A stretch of 13,238 bases of DNA from Panacagrimonas sp. (GTDB lineage Bacteria > Pseudomonadota > Gammaproteobacteria > Nevskiales > Nevskiaceae). Under the pieces are notes generated by a model. It searched no databases. It was not told the DNA's origin and saw only the letters and a program-made list of their open reading frames with translations. The position numbers were made by a program, and so were the translations under genes. Within the stretch, counting starts at the first letter, position 1. Every line of letters begins with the position of its first letter. The stretch is from contig JAJFJX010000102.1 in NCBI GenBank assembly GCA_021773655.1, positions 1-13,238 of the forward strand. The letters run 5' to 3'. Shown here one piece after another: positions 1 through 7,175 of this stretch.

Positions 1-9
1 CCCACCACC

Positions 10-1029
10 ATGATTCGCCAGCCTCCGCCCAATCTCGTTCCCCCCGCCCGGTCGCCCTGCTGGATTTCGCACCACGTCGGCGTATACGGCCGTGCGGACC
101 TTCCGGCCTTGCAGGTCGATGCACACACGGCGGCCTTCAACCGCAGCGTCGCCACGTCGCTCAAGTCCTCGCCACCGATACACCAGCGTTGTGTCGAGGA
201 TCTGCGGCGAGAGCGTAATGCATGGGCGGCACAGGCAATGCCGCCCACTGCGGCCTGGATCACGGCATTTTCGAACAGTGGAAGCCCCCTGCGCCTGCGA
301 CGATTGGCCGGAGAGCGCCCGGAGGGCATGCGGTGTCTGCACGCCCACGGTGGCGGCTGGGTCCTCGGCGGTGCCGGGCTGCAGGACCACTGGCTGCAGG
401 CGCTGGCGACGAAGGTGCGCGATGTGCATTCGGTCGAATACCGGCTGTCTCCCGAGGCGCCCTTCCCGGCGGCCCTGGACGACGTGACCGACGCGCTGCG
501 ATGGCTTGCAACCGATGGCGGTGGCGACCGGGCAGGCTCGCCGGTGATCGTCTGTGGGGAGTCCGCAGGCGCCAACCTGCTGCTCGGCGCGATGATCCGT
601 TTGCGGGCCGAGCCCTGCTTTGCGGCCATCCGTGCCGCGTTTCTCAATTACGGGACCTACGATCTGCTCGGCAACCGGCGATTGCGATCGACGAGCTCGG
701 ATGCACCGATGCTCAATTGGCCGATGGTGCAGTGGTTTGTCGAACATTACGGCGTGGCGGGGCGACTCGACGACCCCGAGGTGTCGCCGATCCGAGCCGA
801 TCTTCGCGGACTGCCGCAGACCCTGCTGCTGGTCGGTTCGGAAGATCCGGTGCTGGACGACAGCCTGCAGATGGAATCGCGCCTGCGGTCGGCGGGCACC
901 CACGCGGTGGCGGCAATCGTGTCCGGTGGTCTGCACGGCATGATCGAGACGCTCGGTCCGGTGCGGCGCCTGGCCAGGAACGTGGTGCTCGAAGGCATCG
1001 CCCGCGCGGGGGAAGGTCTGCGCTTATGA
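10..1029 (+). CDS. Alpha/beta hydrolase, hormone-sensitive lipase (HSL)-type esterase
   Basis: A 339-residue protein with the hallmarks of the HSL branch of the alpha/beta hydrolase fold. The oxyanion-hole motif HGGGW is at residues 113-117, the nucleophile elbow GESAG at 183-187 (Ser185), a probable catalytic Asp279 lies in SEDPVLDD, and the catalytic His309 lies in GGLHGM. The family hydrolyses short- to medium-chain acyl esters and is usually cytosolic; the substrate here is unknown. I see no clear signal peptide. The N-terminal ~90 residues would form the cap that covers the active site. The frame stays open to the left edge (three codons before the ATG), so the true start may lie outside the window, and no ribosome-binding site can be judged. 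The stop overlaps the stop of the convergent methyltransferase gene by 6 bases, so the two are not co-transcribed. The fold and catalytic triad are secure; the physiological role is not. Confidence 0.88.
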   Translation: MIRQPPPNLVPPARSPCWISHHVGVYGRADLPALQVDAHTAAFNRSVATSLKSSPPIHQRCVEDLRRERNAWAAQAMPPTAAWITAFSNSGSPLRLRRLAGERPEGMRCLHAHGGGWVLGGAGLQDHWLQALATKVRDVHSVEYRLSPEAPFPAALDDVTDALRWLATDGGGDRAGSPVIVCGESAGANLLLGAMIRLRAEPCFAAIRAAFLNYGTYDLLGNRRLRSTSSDAPMLNWPMVQWFVEHYGVAGRLDDPEVSPIRADLRGLPQTLLLVGSEDPVLDDSLQMESRLRSAGTHAVAAIVSGGLHGMIETLGPVRRLARNVVLEGIARAGEGLRL

Positions 1030-1962
1030 GGCGCTGGCTGCCGGCGATGACAAAGACGGTTCATCGGGGATCTCCCCGGCGTCGGTGCCGGTGTCGGTGG
1101 CCAGGCCCGTGGTGGCCAGTGCCATCAGATAACGGAAGCCGTCGATGCGCCCGAATGCATGCCACCGCAACTGCCAGCCATGCTCTGCGAGCAGATGCAG
1201 GTAGGGATGCGAGAAAGTGCGCTCGGCGCCGAACGGCTGTGAGCGGCGCGCTTGCGAAGGGTCGAAATCCTCTTCGATGGGCTCGGCAATGGCCAGGGCT
1301 GCGGGCCCCAGATGATCGGCGATGTGCTGGAGCAGCGTGCGCAGCACGCCTTCGGGAAAGTATTCGAGCACACCGGCGTTGGTGAAGTAGATCCAGCCGG
1401 GGGCGGCGTGCTTGGGTATCCACAGCGCGGCATCGGCGGACACGAAGCGAAGGCCGCGCCCGGCAAAACGGGTCCGGTTGGCCCGGACCTGTTGCGGGCT
1501 CAGGTCCAGTCCCAGCCAGGAGGGGACCGCAGGCATTCGCTGCGAGAGGTTTTCCAGCACCAGACCCGATCCGCAGCCGATCTCGCACAGCGTCGAGAAG
1601 CCCGCCGGGTGGGTGTCGATCAGCTGCTGCAGGGGTGTCACCAGTGCGCTGGCGCCCTCCAGCCACCAGGTCTGGAAGCGGGCCTCGGCCTGTCGATGAA
1701 ACTCCACCGCCTGCCCGCTGCGCCACAGCCAGGTCTGCAAGGGCGCGAGGCGATCCACGGTGCCGCGCCGTTCGTTGGTCCGCAGCAGGGCGGCGATCAT
1801 CAGGCGGTCACGCAGATCGAGACGTTCGCCCACCGACCCGGCGAGCAACTGCCCCTCACGTTTGCGGCACACCAGGCAGAGCATCGATCCGATCAGCACC
1901 TTGATCATTCGCCGCAGTCGGCCGTGAGGCGTGGTCAGCGGGTACTGGATCTGGGTGTTCAT
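1024..1962 (-). CDS. Class I SAM-dependent methyltransferase of unknown substrate
   Basis: A 312-residue protein with a Rossmann-type methyltransferase core in the middle. Motif I is LCEIGCGSG at residues 125-133, an acidic residue that would bind the adenosyl ribose is in GLDLS (Asp153), a further acidic position is in SADA (about 177), and a motif IV-like NAGVLEYF is at 195-202. The first ~115 residues are mostly helical-looking, with a short hydrophobic patch (residues 20-32, IKVLIGSMLCLVC). The last ~30 residues are a low-complexity Ser/Thr/Ala/Asp tail. It begins 18 bases after the ychF stop on the same strand and is probably the last gene of a rplY-pth-ychF transcript. I see no Shine-Dalgarno sequence before the ATG at 1962; Met19 is a possible alternative start. 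I do not recognise the substrate: protein, small molecule and lipid targets are all possible. Confidence 0.85.
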   Translation of the reverse strand: MNTQIQYPLTTPHGRLRRMIKVLIGSMLCLVCRKREGQLLAGSVGERLDLRDRLMIAALLRTNERRGTVDRLAPLQTWLWRSGQAVEFHRQAEARFQTWWLEGASALVTPLQQLIDTHPAGFSTLCEIGCGSGLVLENLSQRMPAVPSWLGLDLSPQQVRANRTRFAGRGLRFVSADAALWIPKHAAPGWIYFTNAGVLEYFPEGVLRTLLQHIADHLGPAALAIAEPIEEDFDPSQARRSQPFGAERTFSHPYLHLLAEHGWQLRWHAFGRIDGFRYLMALATTGLATDTGTDAGEIPDEPSLSSPAASAS

Positions 1963-1980
1963 GCGGGACCGGCCGGGGCT

Positions 1981-3075
1981 TCAGACGTTGAATCGAAAAT
2001 GCATCACGTCGCCTTCCTGCACCACGTACTCCTTGCCTTCCAGCCGCCAGCGGCCGGCGTCCTTGGCCCCGGCCTCGCCCTGGTACTGGAGATAGTCGTC
2101 GTAGGCGATGGTCTCGGCGCGAATGAAGCCTTTTTCGAAATCGGTGTGGATCACGCCCGCCGCCTGCGGCGCGGTGGCGCCGGTCCTGAAGGTCCAGGCA
2201 CGCACCTCCTGCGGGCCGGCGGTGAAGTAGGTCTGCAGGCCGAGCAGTGCGTAGGCGCTGCGGATCACCCGGTTGAGGCCCGGCTCGCTCAGCCCCAGGT
2301 CCTCCAGGAACGCCGACCTGTCCTGCTCGTCGAGTTGGGCGATCTCCGCCTCGATGGCGGCGCATACCGGCACGATCTGCGCGTGTTCCTGTGCCGCCAG
2401 TTCGCGCACCCGGTCCAGGAAGGCATTGCCGTCGCGCAGGCCGGCCTCGTCGACGTTGGCGACGTACAGCAGCGGCTTGGCGGTGATCAGCGAATAGTCG
2501 CGCAGCATCAGGCGCTCGTCGACGCTCAGGTCCAGGCTGCGCACCGGGTTGGCCTGGTCGAGGTGGGCCAGCACGCGTCTGAGAACCTCCAGGCGGGCGC
2601 CAGCCGACTTGTCGCCGGATTTGGCGATCTTGGCCGTGCGCTCGGCCGCGCGGCTCACGGTTTCCAGGTCGGCCAGCGCCAATTCGGTATTGATGATGCC
2701 GATGTCACGCAGCGGGTCGACGCTGCCAGCCACGTGCACGACGTCGTCGTTGGCAAAGCAGCGGGTGACGTGGGTGAGGGCGTCGGTCTCGCGGATGTGC
2801 TGCAGGAACTGGTTGCCCAGGCCTTCTCCCTGGCTCGCGCCGGCAACCAGGCCGGCGATGTCCACGAACTCCACCGTCGCCGGCAGGATCTTCTGCGGTT
2901 TGACGATGCCCGCCAGCGCCTGGAGGCGGGGATCCGGGACCGGCACGATGCCGATATTGGGCTCGATGGTGCAGAACGGATAGTTCTCCGCCGCGATCTG
3001 GGCCTTGGTCAGCGCATTGAAGAGGGTGGACTTGCCCACGTTGGGCAAACCGACGATGCCGCACTTGATTCCCAC
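1981..3075 (-). CDS. ychF: YchF/OLA1-family ribosome-associated ATPase
   Basis: A 364-residue Obg-family P-loop protein, the usual full length. Seen in order: the P-loop GLPNVGKST at residues 9-17, the DIAG switch motif at 72-75, a coiled-coil-like insertion around 130-175, NVDE at 207-210 in place of the GTPase NKxD motif (the change that makes YchF prefer ATP), and a C-terminal TGS domain from about 279. Cys35 in YPFCTIEPN is the conserved cysteine tied to redox control in this family. YchF is cytosolic, binds ribosomes and is linked to oxidative-stress responses. The GTG start at 3075 matches the family N terminus (MG[F/I]KCGIVGLPNVGKST). A GGGA lies about nine bases before it, so the ribosome-binding site is moderate. 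It follows pth with an 87-base spacer, the standard bacterial pth-ychF pairing. Confidence 0.97.
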   Translation of the reverse strand: MGIKCGIVGLPNVGKSTLFNALTKAQIAAENYPFCTIEPNIGIVPVPDPRLQALAGIVKPQKILPATVEFVDIAGLVAGASQGEGLGNQFLQHIRETDALTHVTRCFANDDVVHVAGSVDPLRDIGIINTELALADLETVSRAAERTAKIAKSGDKSAGARLEVLRRVLAHLDQANPVRSLDLSVDERLMLRDYSLITAKPLLYVANVDEAGLRDGNAFLDRVRELAAQEHAQIVPVCAAIEAEIAQLDEQDRSAFLEDLGLSEPGLNRVIRSAYALLGLQTYFTAGPQEVRAWTFRTGATAPQAAGVIHTDFEKGFIRAETIAYDDYLQYQGEAGAKDAGRWRLEGKEYVVQEGDVMHFRFNV

Positions 3076-3138
3076 GATCAGTTATTCCCGGATGAGGCTG
3101 TATGGAGGATATGCAAGGCATTGTGCCTGCTGAGCGTA

Positions 3139-3170
3139 TTCAGGCCCTAGCCCGTTCAGGCCCTAGCCCG
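3139..3170. repeat. Exact 16-base tandem duplication over the pth stop codon
   Basis: TTCAGGCCCTAGCCCG occurs twice head to tail, at 3139-3154 and 3155-3170, with no mismatch. The right-hand copy contains the pth stop (minus-strand TAG at 3165-3163) and the last two pth codons; the left-hand copy lies entirely in the pth-ychF spacer. The unit is not a multiple of three, so the duplicated TAG is out of frame with the first. It looks like a slippage duplication and not a regulatory element. The rest of the 3076-3138 spacer holds only a weak hairpin at 3113-3130 (GCA-GGCA pairing with TGCC-TGC around one unpaired A). Confidence 0.9.
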
Positions 3171-3744
3171 AGGTGTGCAGCGATTGCACGGCCTTGTCCC
3201 AACCCTGGGCGAGCCAGATGTCCAGCGCTTCGAGCGCGCGCGTCAGGCTGGCGTCCACGGCGTCCTGCTCCTGGCGCGGAGGTCGTTCCCGGGTCAGATA
3301 GGACAGCACGCGCTCCCGATCACCGGGATGGCCGATGCCGATGCGCAGCCGGCGGTAACCCTCGCCGAGAGGTTTGTGAATGTCGCGCAGGCCGTTGTGC
3401 CCGCCGTGACCCCCGCCGAGCTTGAGCCGCACGGTGCCGACCGGCAGATCCAGATCGTCATAGGCGACCAGGATCTGGTCCGGCATCAGCTTGTAGAAGT
3501 GCGCCAGGGCGCTCACCGCCTGACCGCTGCGATTCATGAACGTTGCCGGCTTGAGCACCAGGATCTCGGTGCTGCCGATGCGGGTCCGCGCCAGGTCGCC
3601 GAAAAAGCGCGGTTCGGCCCGGATCGGCGCCTGGTGGCCGGCCGCGAAACGGTCGGCCAGCCAGAAACCGGCGTTGTGGCGGGTCTCGGCATAGGCCGGT
3701 CCGGGATTGCCCAGTCCGACCAGGGCGAGGCGCGTAGTGTCCAT
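3163..3744 (-). CDS. pth: Peptidyl-tRNA hydrolase
   Basis: A 193-residue protein, the usual size of bacterial Pth, which frees stalled peptidyl-tRNA by cutting the ester bond between peptide and tRNA in the cytosol. The signature GLGNPGPAYAETRHNAG is at residues 10-26 with Asn13 and the catalytic base His23. Asp96 in AYDDLDLP, Asn71 in TFMNRSG and Asn117 in GGHGGHNGL match the E. coli catalytic and tRNA-binding residues Asp93, Asn68 and Asn114. The helix-rich C terminus ends in LHTSG. The ATG at 3744 is the only sensible start and has AGGA just two bases upstream, which is a short spacing. It lies between rplY (75 bases upstream) and ychF (87 bases downstream), a very common bacterial order. 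A perfect hairpin separates it from rplY. Confidence 0.97.
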   Translation of the reverse strand: MDTTRLALVGLGNPGPAYAETRHNAGFWLADRFAAGHQAPIRAEPRFFGDLARTRIGSTEILVLKPATFMNRSGQAVSALAHFYKLMPDQILVAYDDLDLPVGTVRLKLGGGHGGHNGLRDIHKPLGEGYRRLRIGIGHPGDRERVLSYLTRERPPRQEQDAVDASLTRALEALDIWLAQGWDKAVQSLHTSG

Positions 3745-3771
3745 GGTCCTGAATAGACCCTTGTCAGCCAG

Positions 3772-3793
3772 AACCCCGTCCGGGGACGGGGTT
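3772..3793 (-). other. Perfect 9-bp hairpin between rplY and pth
   Basis: AACCCCGTC at 3772-3780 pairs perfectly with GACGGGGTT at 3785-3793 around a 4-base loop. In the transcript it would lie after the rplY stop and before pth. No run of U follows in the minus-strand direction, so it does not look like a textbook intrinsic terminator. An attenuator, an RNA-processing or stability element, or partial Rho-independent termination are the likelier readings. The rest of the 3745-3819 spacer shows nothing further. Confidence 0.55.
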
Positions 3794-3819
3794 GCAGGTG
3801 GCGGCGCAGCCCGGAGAGC

Positions 3820-4467
3820 CTACTTCTTGTCGACTTTCTTGTCGTCGTCTTCAGCGGCTTCGGCCCCTTCTTCTTCTTCGGCCGTGGCCGCGACGCGCGG
3901 CATGTGGACGGCAACCACCGCCTCGTCGTTGTCGTGCTTGAGTTCGACCAAGGTCACGCCGGCGGGCAGGGGAATCTGCGACAGATGGATCGAGTCACCG
4001 ACCTCCATGGCCGACACGTCGAGTTCGATGAACTCCGGCAGCGCGGCCGGCAGGCACTCGACTTCCACCTCGTTCATCAGATGGTCGAGCATGCCGCCGC
4101 CGGTCTTGACGCCCGGGGCGATGTCCTCGCCCTTGAAATGCAGCGGCACGCGAATACGGATCTCGACGTCGGCCAGCACACGCTGCAGGTCCATGTGCAT
4201 GACTTCCGCACGAACCGGATGGCGGTGCAGGTCCTTGAGCACGACCTGTTCGGTCTCCGATCCGATGTTCAGCGTCAGGATCTTTGAATAAAACGCTTCG
4301 TGCTTGAGGCTCTTCCACAATTCGTTGTGGTCGACCGAGATGGACTGCGGCGGCTTGTTGCCGCCGTAGACGATGGCCGGCAGGCGGCCGGTTCGACGCA
4401 GGCGGCGGCTCGCACCCTTGCCCTGGTCGACGCGCGCCTCTGCCGTCACCACAAATGCCTGACTCAT
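3820..4467 (-). CDS. rplY: 50S ribosomal protein bL25, long CTC form
   Basis: A 215-residue protein. An N-terminal L25 5S-rRNA-binding domain (residues 4-92, including GKGASRRLRRTGRLPAIVYGG) is followed by the C-terminal beta domain of the CTC/TL5 type (about 97-190, with the usual GEDIAPGVKTGG and LDVSAMEVGDSIHLSQI segments). It ends in an acidic then lysine-rich tail (EEEEGAEAAEDDDKKVDKK). It binds 5S rRNA in the large subunit. The E. coli protein is only the N-terminal domain; many other bacteria carry this long form. I chose the ATG at 4467 over an in-frame TTG at 4488 because GGAG lies six bases before it and MSQAFVVTAEAR fits the family. It opens the leftward group with pth and ychF. 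The prs and ispE genes often found upstream are absent; nadA diverges instead. Confidence 0.96.
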   Translation of the reverse strand: MSQAFVVTAEARVDQGKGASRRLRRTGRLPAIVYGGNKPPQSISVDHNELWKSLKHEAFYSKILTLNIGSETEQVVLKDLHRHPVRAEVMHMDLQRVLADVEIRIRVPLHFKGEDIAPGVKTGGGMLDHLMNEVEVECLPAALPEFIELDVSAMEVGDSIHLSQIPLPAGVTLVELKHDNDEAVVAVHMPRVAATAEEEEGAEAAEDDDKKVDKK

Positions 4468-4473
4468 GAAAAT

Positions 4474-4477
4474 CTCC
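4474..4477 (-). promoter_or_regulatory. Shine-Dalgarno site fixing the rplY start
   Basis: On the minus strand GGAG lies six bases upstream of the ATG at 4467. It sits downstream of the alternative in-frame TTG at 4488, so it supports the shorter protein. It is one of the clearest ribosome-binding sites in the window. Confidence 0.75.
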
Positions 4478-4522
4478 AGTAAAAACAATGATCCTCAGCC
4501 TGCGACCGGCGGAGGGCGACGT

Positions 4523-4528
4523 AGTGTA
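4523..4528 (-). promoter_or_regulatory. Possible -10 element for rplY-pth-ychF
   Basis: The minus strand reads TACACT here, four of six matches to TATAAT, about 55 bases before the rplY ATG. The hexamer 17 bases further upstream (TATCGC) is a poor -35. This is the best candidate in the divergent 4468-4639 spacer for the leftward operon, and it rests on consensus only. Confidence 0.3.
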
Positions 4529-4604
4529 CGCAACCCCCGTACGCGGCGATAGCGGGCTCCGGGAAACCGTGGATCATCGGCGCAGGGGTGGAGTCCGGGA
4601 TCGG

Positions 4605-4611
4605 ATAAACT
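4605..4611 (+). promoter_or_regulatory. Possible -10 element for nadA
   Basis: The A/T-rich patch ATAAACT stands out in a GC-rich spacer 28 bases before the nadA start and would place the transcription start near 4618. No good -35 hexamer lies at the right spacing. The leader would be short (about 20 bases) with no obvious ribosome-binding site. Nothing in the spacer resembles a known NadR or NrtR operator that I can recognise. Confidence 0.3.
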
Positions 4612-4639
4612 TAGCGCCCATTCGCAACCGAGCACGGCC

Positions 4640-5737
4640 TTGTCTGCAGTCCTCAAGCTCGATCAGTTCAATTTACTCGACGACGGCAACTGCGACGCCC
4701 GGATCATCGCCGCCAAGGCCCAGCTGGGCCGGCGCCTGGCGATTCTGGGCCACCACTACCAGCGCGACGAAGTGTTCCGGCACGCCGATCATTCCGGCGA
4801 CTCGCTCAAGCTCTCGCAGCAGGCCGCCCGGTCCGATGCCGAGTTCATCGTGTTCTGCGGTGTCCATTTCATGGCCGAAGTGGCGGATATCCTGACCTTT
4901 GGCGAGCGCACGGTGATCCTGCCCGACCTCGCCGCCGGCTGCTCGATGGCGGACATGGCCAGCCTGGTCAAGGTCCGCAAGTGCTGGGAAGAACTGTCGC
5001 AGGTGCTGGATCCCGACCAGAGCGTCACGCCGGTCACCTATATCAATTCTGCGGCCGACCTCAAGGCGTTCTGCGGCAGCCACGGCGGCATCGTCTGCAC
5101 CAGCTCCAATGCCGGGGCGGTGCTAGAGTGGAGCTTCGCGCGACGTGAAAAGGTGCTGTTCTTCCCCGATCAGCACCTGGGCCGCAACACCGGCGTGCGC
5201 ATGGGCATCCCGCTGGAGCAGATGGTCACCTGGGACTTCATGAAGCCGCGTGGCGGCCTGACCGAGGACCAGATCAGGAATGCCAGGATCATCCTGTGGA
5301 AGGGCTTCTGCTCGGTCCACCAGATGTTCCAGCCTGCCCACATCGACCGGTTCCGCGCCACGCACCCGGAAGGCAAGGTGATCAGCCATCCGGAAAACGC
5401 CATGGAGGTCTGCGACAAGTCCGACTTTGTCGGCAGTACCGAATACATCCTGAGGACCGTGCGTGCCTCCGAGCCGGGGACGCACTGGCTGGTCGGGACC
5501 GAACTCAACCTGGTCAATCGTCTGGCCGACGAGATGAAGCCGAAGGACGTGAAGGTGCAGTTCATGAGCCCGACGGTGTGCATGTGTTCGACCATGTTCC
5601 GCACCGACCCGCAGCACCTGGCCTGGGTGCTCGACAACCTGGTCGCCGGCCAGACCGTCAACCGGATCCGCGTGCCGCCCCAGATCGCCGATCCTGCGCG
5701 CAAGGCGCTGGACCTGATGCTGGAAGTGGTCGACTAA
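4640..5737 (+). CDS. nadA: Quinolinate synthase (NadA)
   Basis: A 365-residue [4Fe-4S] enzyme that condenses iminoaspartate with dihydroxyacetone phosphate to quinolinate, the second step of de novo NAD synthesis; it is oxygen-sensitive and cytosolic. The three cluster cysteines are visible: Cys101 in LAAGCSMADM, Cys223 in KGFCSVHQMF, and Cys314 or Cys316 in PTVCMCSTM. LGHHYQRDEV (residues 36-45), HSGDSLKLSQ (51-60), TSSNA (154-158) and FFPDQHLGRNTG (174-185) are the family substrate-binding segments. The only in-frame start near the N terminus is TTG at 4640, with no clear Shine-Dalgarno site, so translation may be weak or the start misjudged by a few codons. nadB and nadC are not in this window. 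It opens the rightward gene series and is followed by glyA after 73 bases. Confidence 0.95.
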   Translation: MSAVLKLDQFNLLDDGNCDARIIAAKAQLGRRLAILGHHYQRDEVFRHADHSGDSLKLSQQAARSDAEFIVFCGVHFMAEVADILTFGERTVILPDLAAGCSMADMASLVKVRKCWEELSQVLDPDQSVTPVTYINSAADLKAFCGSHGGIVCTSSNAGAVLEWSFARREKVLFFPDQHLGRNTGVRMGIPLEQMVTWDFMKPRGGLTEDQIRNARIILWKGFCSVHQMFQPAHIDRFRATHPEGKVISHPENAMEVCDKSDFVGSTEYILRTVRASEPGTHWLVGTELNLVNRLADEMKPKDVKVQFMSPTVCMCSTMFRTDPQHLAWVLDNLVAGQTVNRIRVPPQIADPARKALDLMLEVVD

Positions 5738-5747
5738 TCCCGATAAG

Positions 5748-5796
5748 CGTGAGGCGTTACTCACGCCTCGCCTCTTCGACTCACTCCTCACGCCTC
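5748..5796. repeat. Competing hairpins and 10-base direct repeat in the nadA-glyA spacer
   Basis: GAGGCGT (5751-5757) pairs with ACGCCTC (5763-5769), and the overlapping CGTGAG (5748-5753) pairs with CTCACG (5760-5765), so two mutually exclusive stems can form. The decamer CTCACGCCTC occurs at 5760-5769 and again at 5787-5796, and the stretch between is almost pure C/T. There is no T-run, so it is not a clear terminator. It could be slippage-grown low-complexity sequence or an attenuator between nadA and glyA. Confidence 0.7.
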
Positions 5797-5810
5797 CCTC
5801 CTGACGAAGC

Positions 5811-7094
5811 ATGTACGCCAACGCCCCCCGCCTGATTCAAGCCGACCCCGAGATCGCCGCCGCCATTGCCGCCGAACACGCGCGCCAGGAGGCGCACATC
5901 GAGCTGATCGCCTCCGAGAACTATTGCAGCCCGGCGGTGATCGAGGCGCAGGGCTCGCAACTGACCAACAAATACGCCGAGGGCTATCCGGGCAAGCGCT
6001 ACTACGGCGGTTGCGAGCACGTCGATGTCGCCGAGACGCTGGCCATCGAGCGGGTCATGCGCCTGTTCGACTGCGACTACGCCAATGTGCAGCCGCATTC
6101 AGGGGCCCAGGCCAATGCCGCGATCTTCCTGTCGATGGTCGCGCCCGGCGACACGGTGATGGGCATGAACCTGGCCCAGGGCGGACACCTGACCCACGGC
6201 AACCCGGCCAACTTCTCCGGCAAGCAGTACCGCATCGTGCCCTATGGACTGGATCCGGACTCCGGCCTGATCGACTACGACCAGATGGAACGCATCGCGC
6301 TGGAGACGCGGCCGAAGATGCTCATCGGCGGCTTTTCGGCGTACTCCCGCGTCAAGGACTGGGCCCGCATGCGGCAGATCGCCGATGCCGTCGGCGCAAT
6401 CTTCTGGGTAGACATGGCGCACATCGCCGGCCTGGTGGCGGCCGGGGTGTATCCCAGCCCGCTGCCCCACGCGCACGTGGTCACCAGCACCACCCACAAG
6501 ACCCTGCGCGGTCCCCGCGGCGGCATCATTCTTTCCAGCGGCCAGGGCGAAGCCTTTCACAAGAGGCTCAACTCGGCGGTTTTTCCGGGCATCCAGGGCG
6601 GACCGCTGATGCACGTGATCGCGGCCAAGGCGGTCGCATTCAGGGAGGCGCTGGAACCCGGCTTCAAGGACTATCAGCGTCAGGTCGTGGCCAACGCCCG
6701 CGCCATGGCCGCAGTGTTTCTGGACCGCGGCTACAAGGTGGTGTCCGGCGGCACCGACAATCACCTGTTCCTGCTCGATCTCATCGACAGGGACGTCACC
6801 GGCAAGGATGCCGAAGCCGCACTCGGCCGCGCCCACATCACGGTCAACAAGAACTCGGTTCCCAACGATCCGAAGTCGCCGTTTGTCACCAGCGGCCTGC
6901 GTCTGGGTTCGCCGGCGTGCACCACGCGCGGTTTCGGCGAGCCCGAGATGGCGCAGGTCGCTGGCTGGATCGTCGAAGTGGTCGATGCTCTTGCGGCAGG
7001 GGGCGATGTCGATGGCGTAATCGCCGACGTGCGCGCCCGGGTTGCCGGCTTGTGCGCACGCTTTCCCGTGTACGCAGCAAGGCGCCAGGGTTGA
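5811..7094 (+). CDS. glyA: Serine hydroxymethyltransferase
   Basis: A 427-residue PLP enzyme that interconverts serine plus tetrahydrofolate with glycine plus 5,10-methylene-tetrahydrofolate, the main source of one-carbon units; cytosolic homotetramer or dimer. The PLP lysine is Lys230 in VVTSTTHKTLRGPRGG. Other family landmarks are ELIASENYCSPAV (31-43), NKYAEGYPGKRYYGG (53-67), NVQPHSGAQANAA (92-104), WVDMAHIAGLVAAG (199-212) and the C-terminal SGLRLGSPACTTRGF (361-375), where GS replaces the more usual GT. The ATG at 5811 has only a weak GAAG just before it. glyA followed by nrdR and the riboflavin genes is a well-known proteobacterial order. A small hairpin (CCCGA 7107-7111 with TCGGG 7117-7121) follows the stop but lacks a T-run. 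Identity is certain. Confidence 0.98.
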   Translation: MYANAPRLIQADPEIAAAIAAEHARQEAHIELIASENYCSPAVIEAQGSQLTNKYAEGYPGKRYYGGCEHVDVAETLAIERVMRLFDCDYANVQPHSGAQANAAIFLSMVAPGDTVMGMNLAQGGHLTHGNPANFSGKQYRIVPYGLDPDSGLIDYDQMERIALETRPKMLIGGFSAYSRVKDWARMRQIADAVGAIFWVDMAHIAGLVAAGVYPSPLPHAHVVTSTTHKTLRGPRGGIILSSGQGEAFHKRLNSAVFPGIQGGPLMHVIAAKAVAFREALEPGFKDYQRQVVANARAMAAVFLDRGYKVVSGGTDNHLFLLDLIDRDVTGKDAEAALGRAHITVNKNSVPNDPKSPFVTSGLRLGSPACTTRGFGEPEMAQVAGWIVEVVDALAAGGDVDGVIADVRARVAGLCARFPVYAARRQG

Positions 7095-7146
7095 GGCCCG
7101 CGGCGCCCCGAAGGCATCGGGTCTTGCGCCAGCGCCTCATGCCGCG

Positions 7147-7160
7147 CGCCGCACGCCGCA
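7147..7160. repeat. 7-base tandem duplication in the glyA-nrdR spacer
   Basis: CGCCGCA occurs twice head to tail at 7147-7153 and 7154-7160, next to the palindrome CCGCATGCGG at 7156-7165. The 81-base spacer 7095-7175 otherwise holds only the weak post-glyA hairpin. I see no promoter motif, so read-through from glyA into nrdR is likely. Confidence 0.6.
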
Positions 7161-7175
7161 TGCGGGCCTGATCCC

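Noticed and set aside
1252..3150. A 632-codon open frame on the plus strand across the methyltransferase and ychF genes
   Set aside because: It runs exactly antisense to two well-identified genes, shows no family motif, and long antisense frames are expected in GC-rich genes.
5738..5810. Glycine riboswitch before glyA
   Set aside because: The spacer is only 73 bases, C/T-rich, and lacks the conserved glycine-aptamer blocks.
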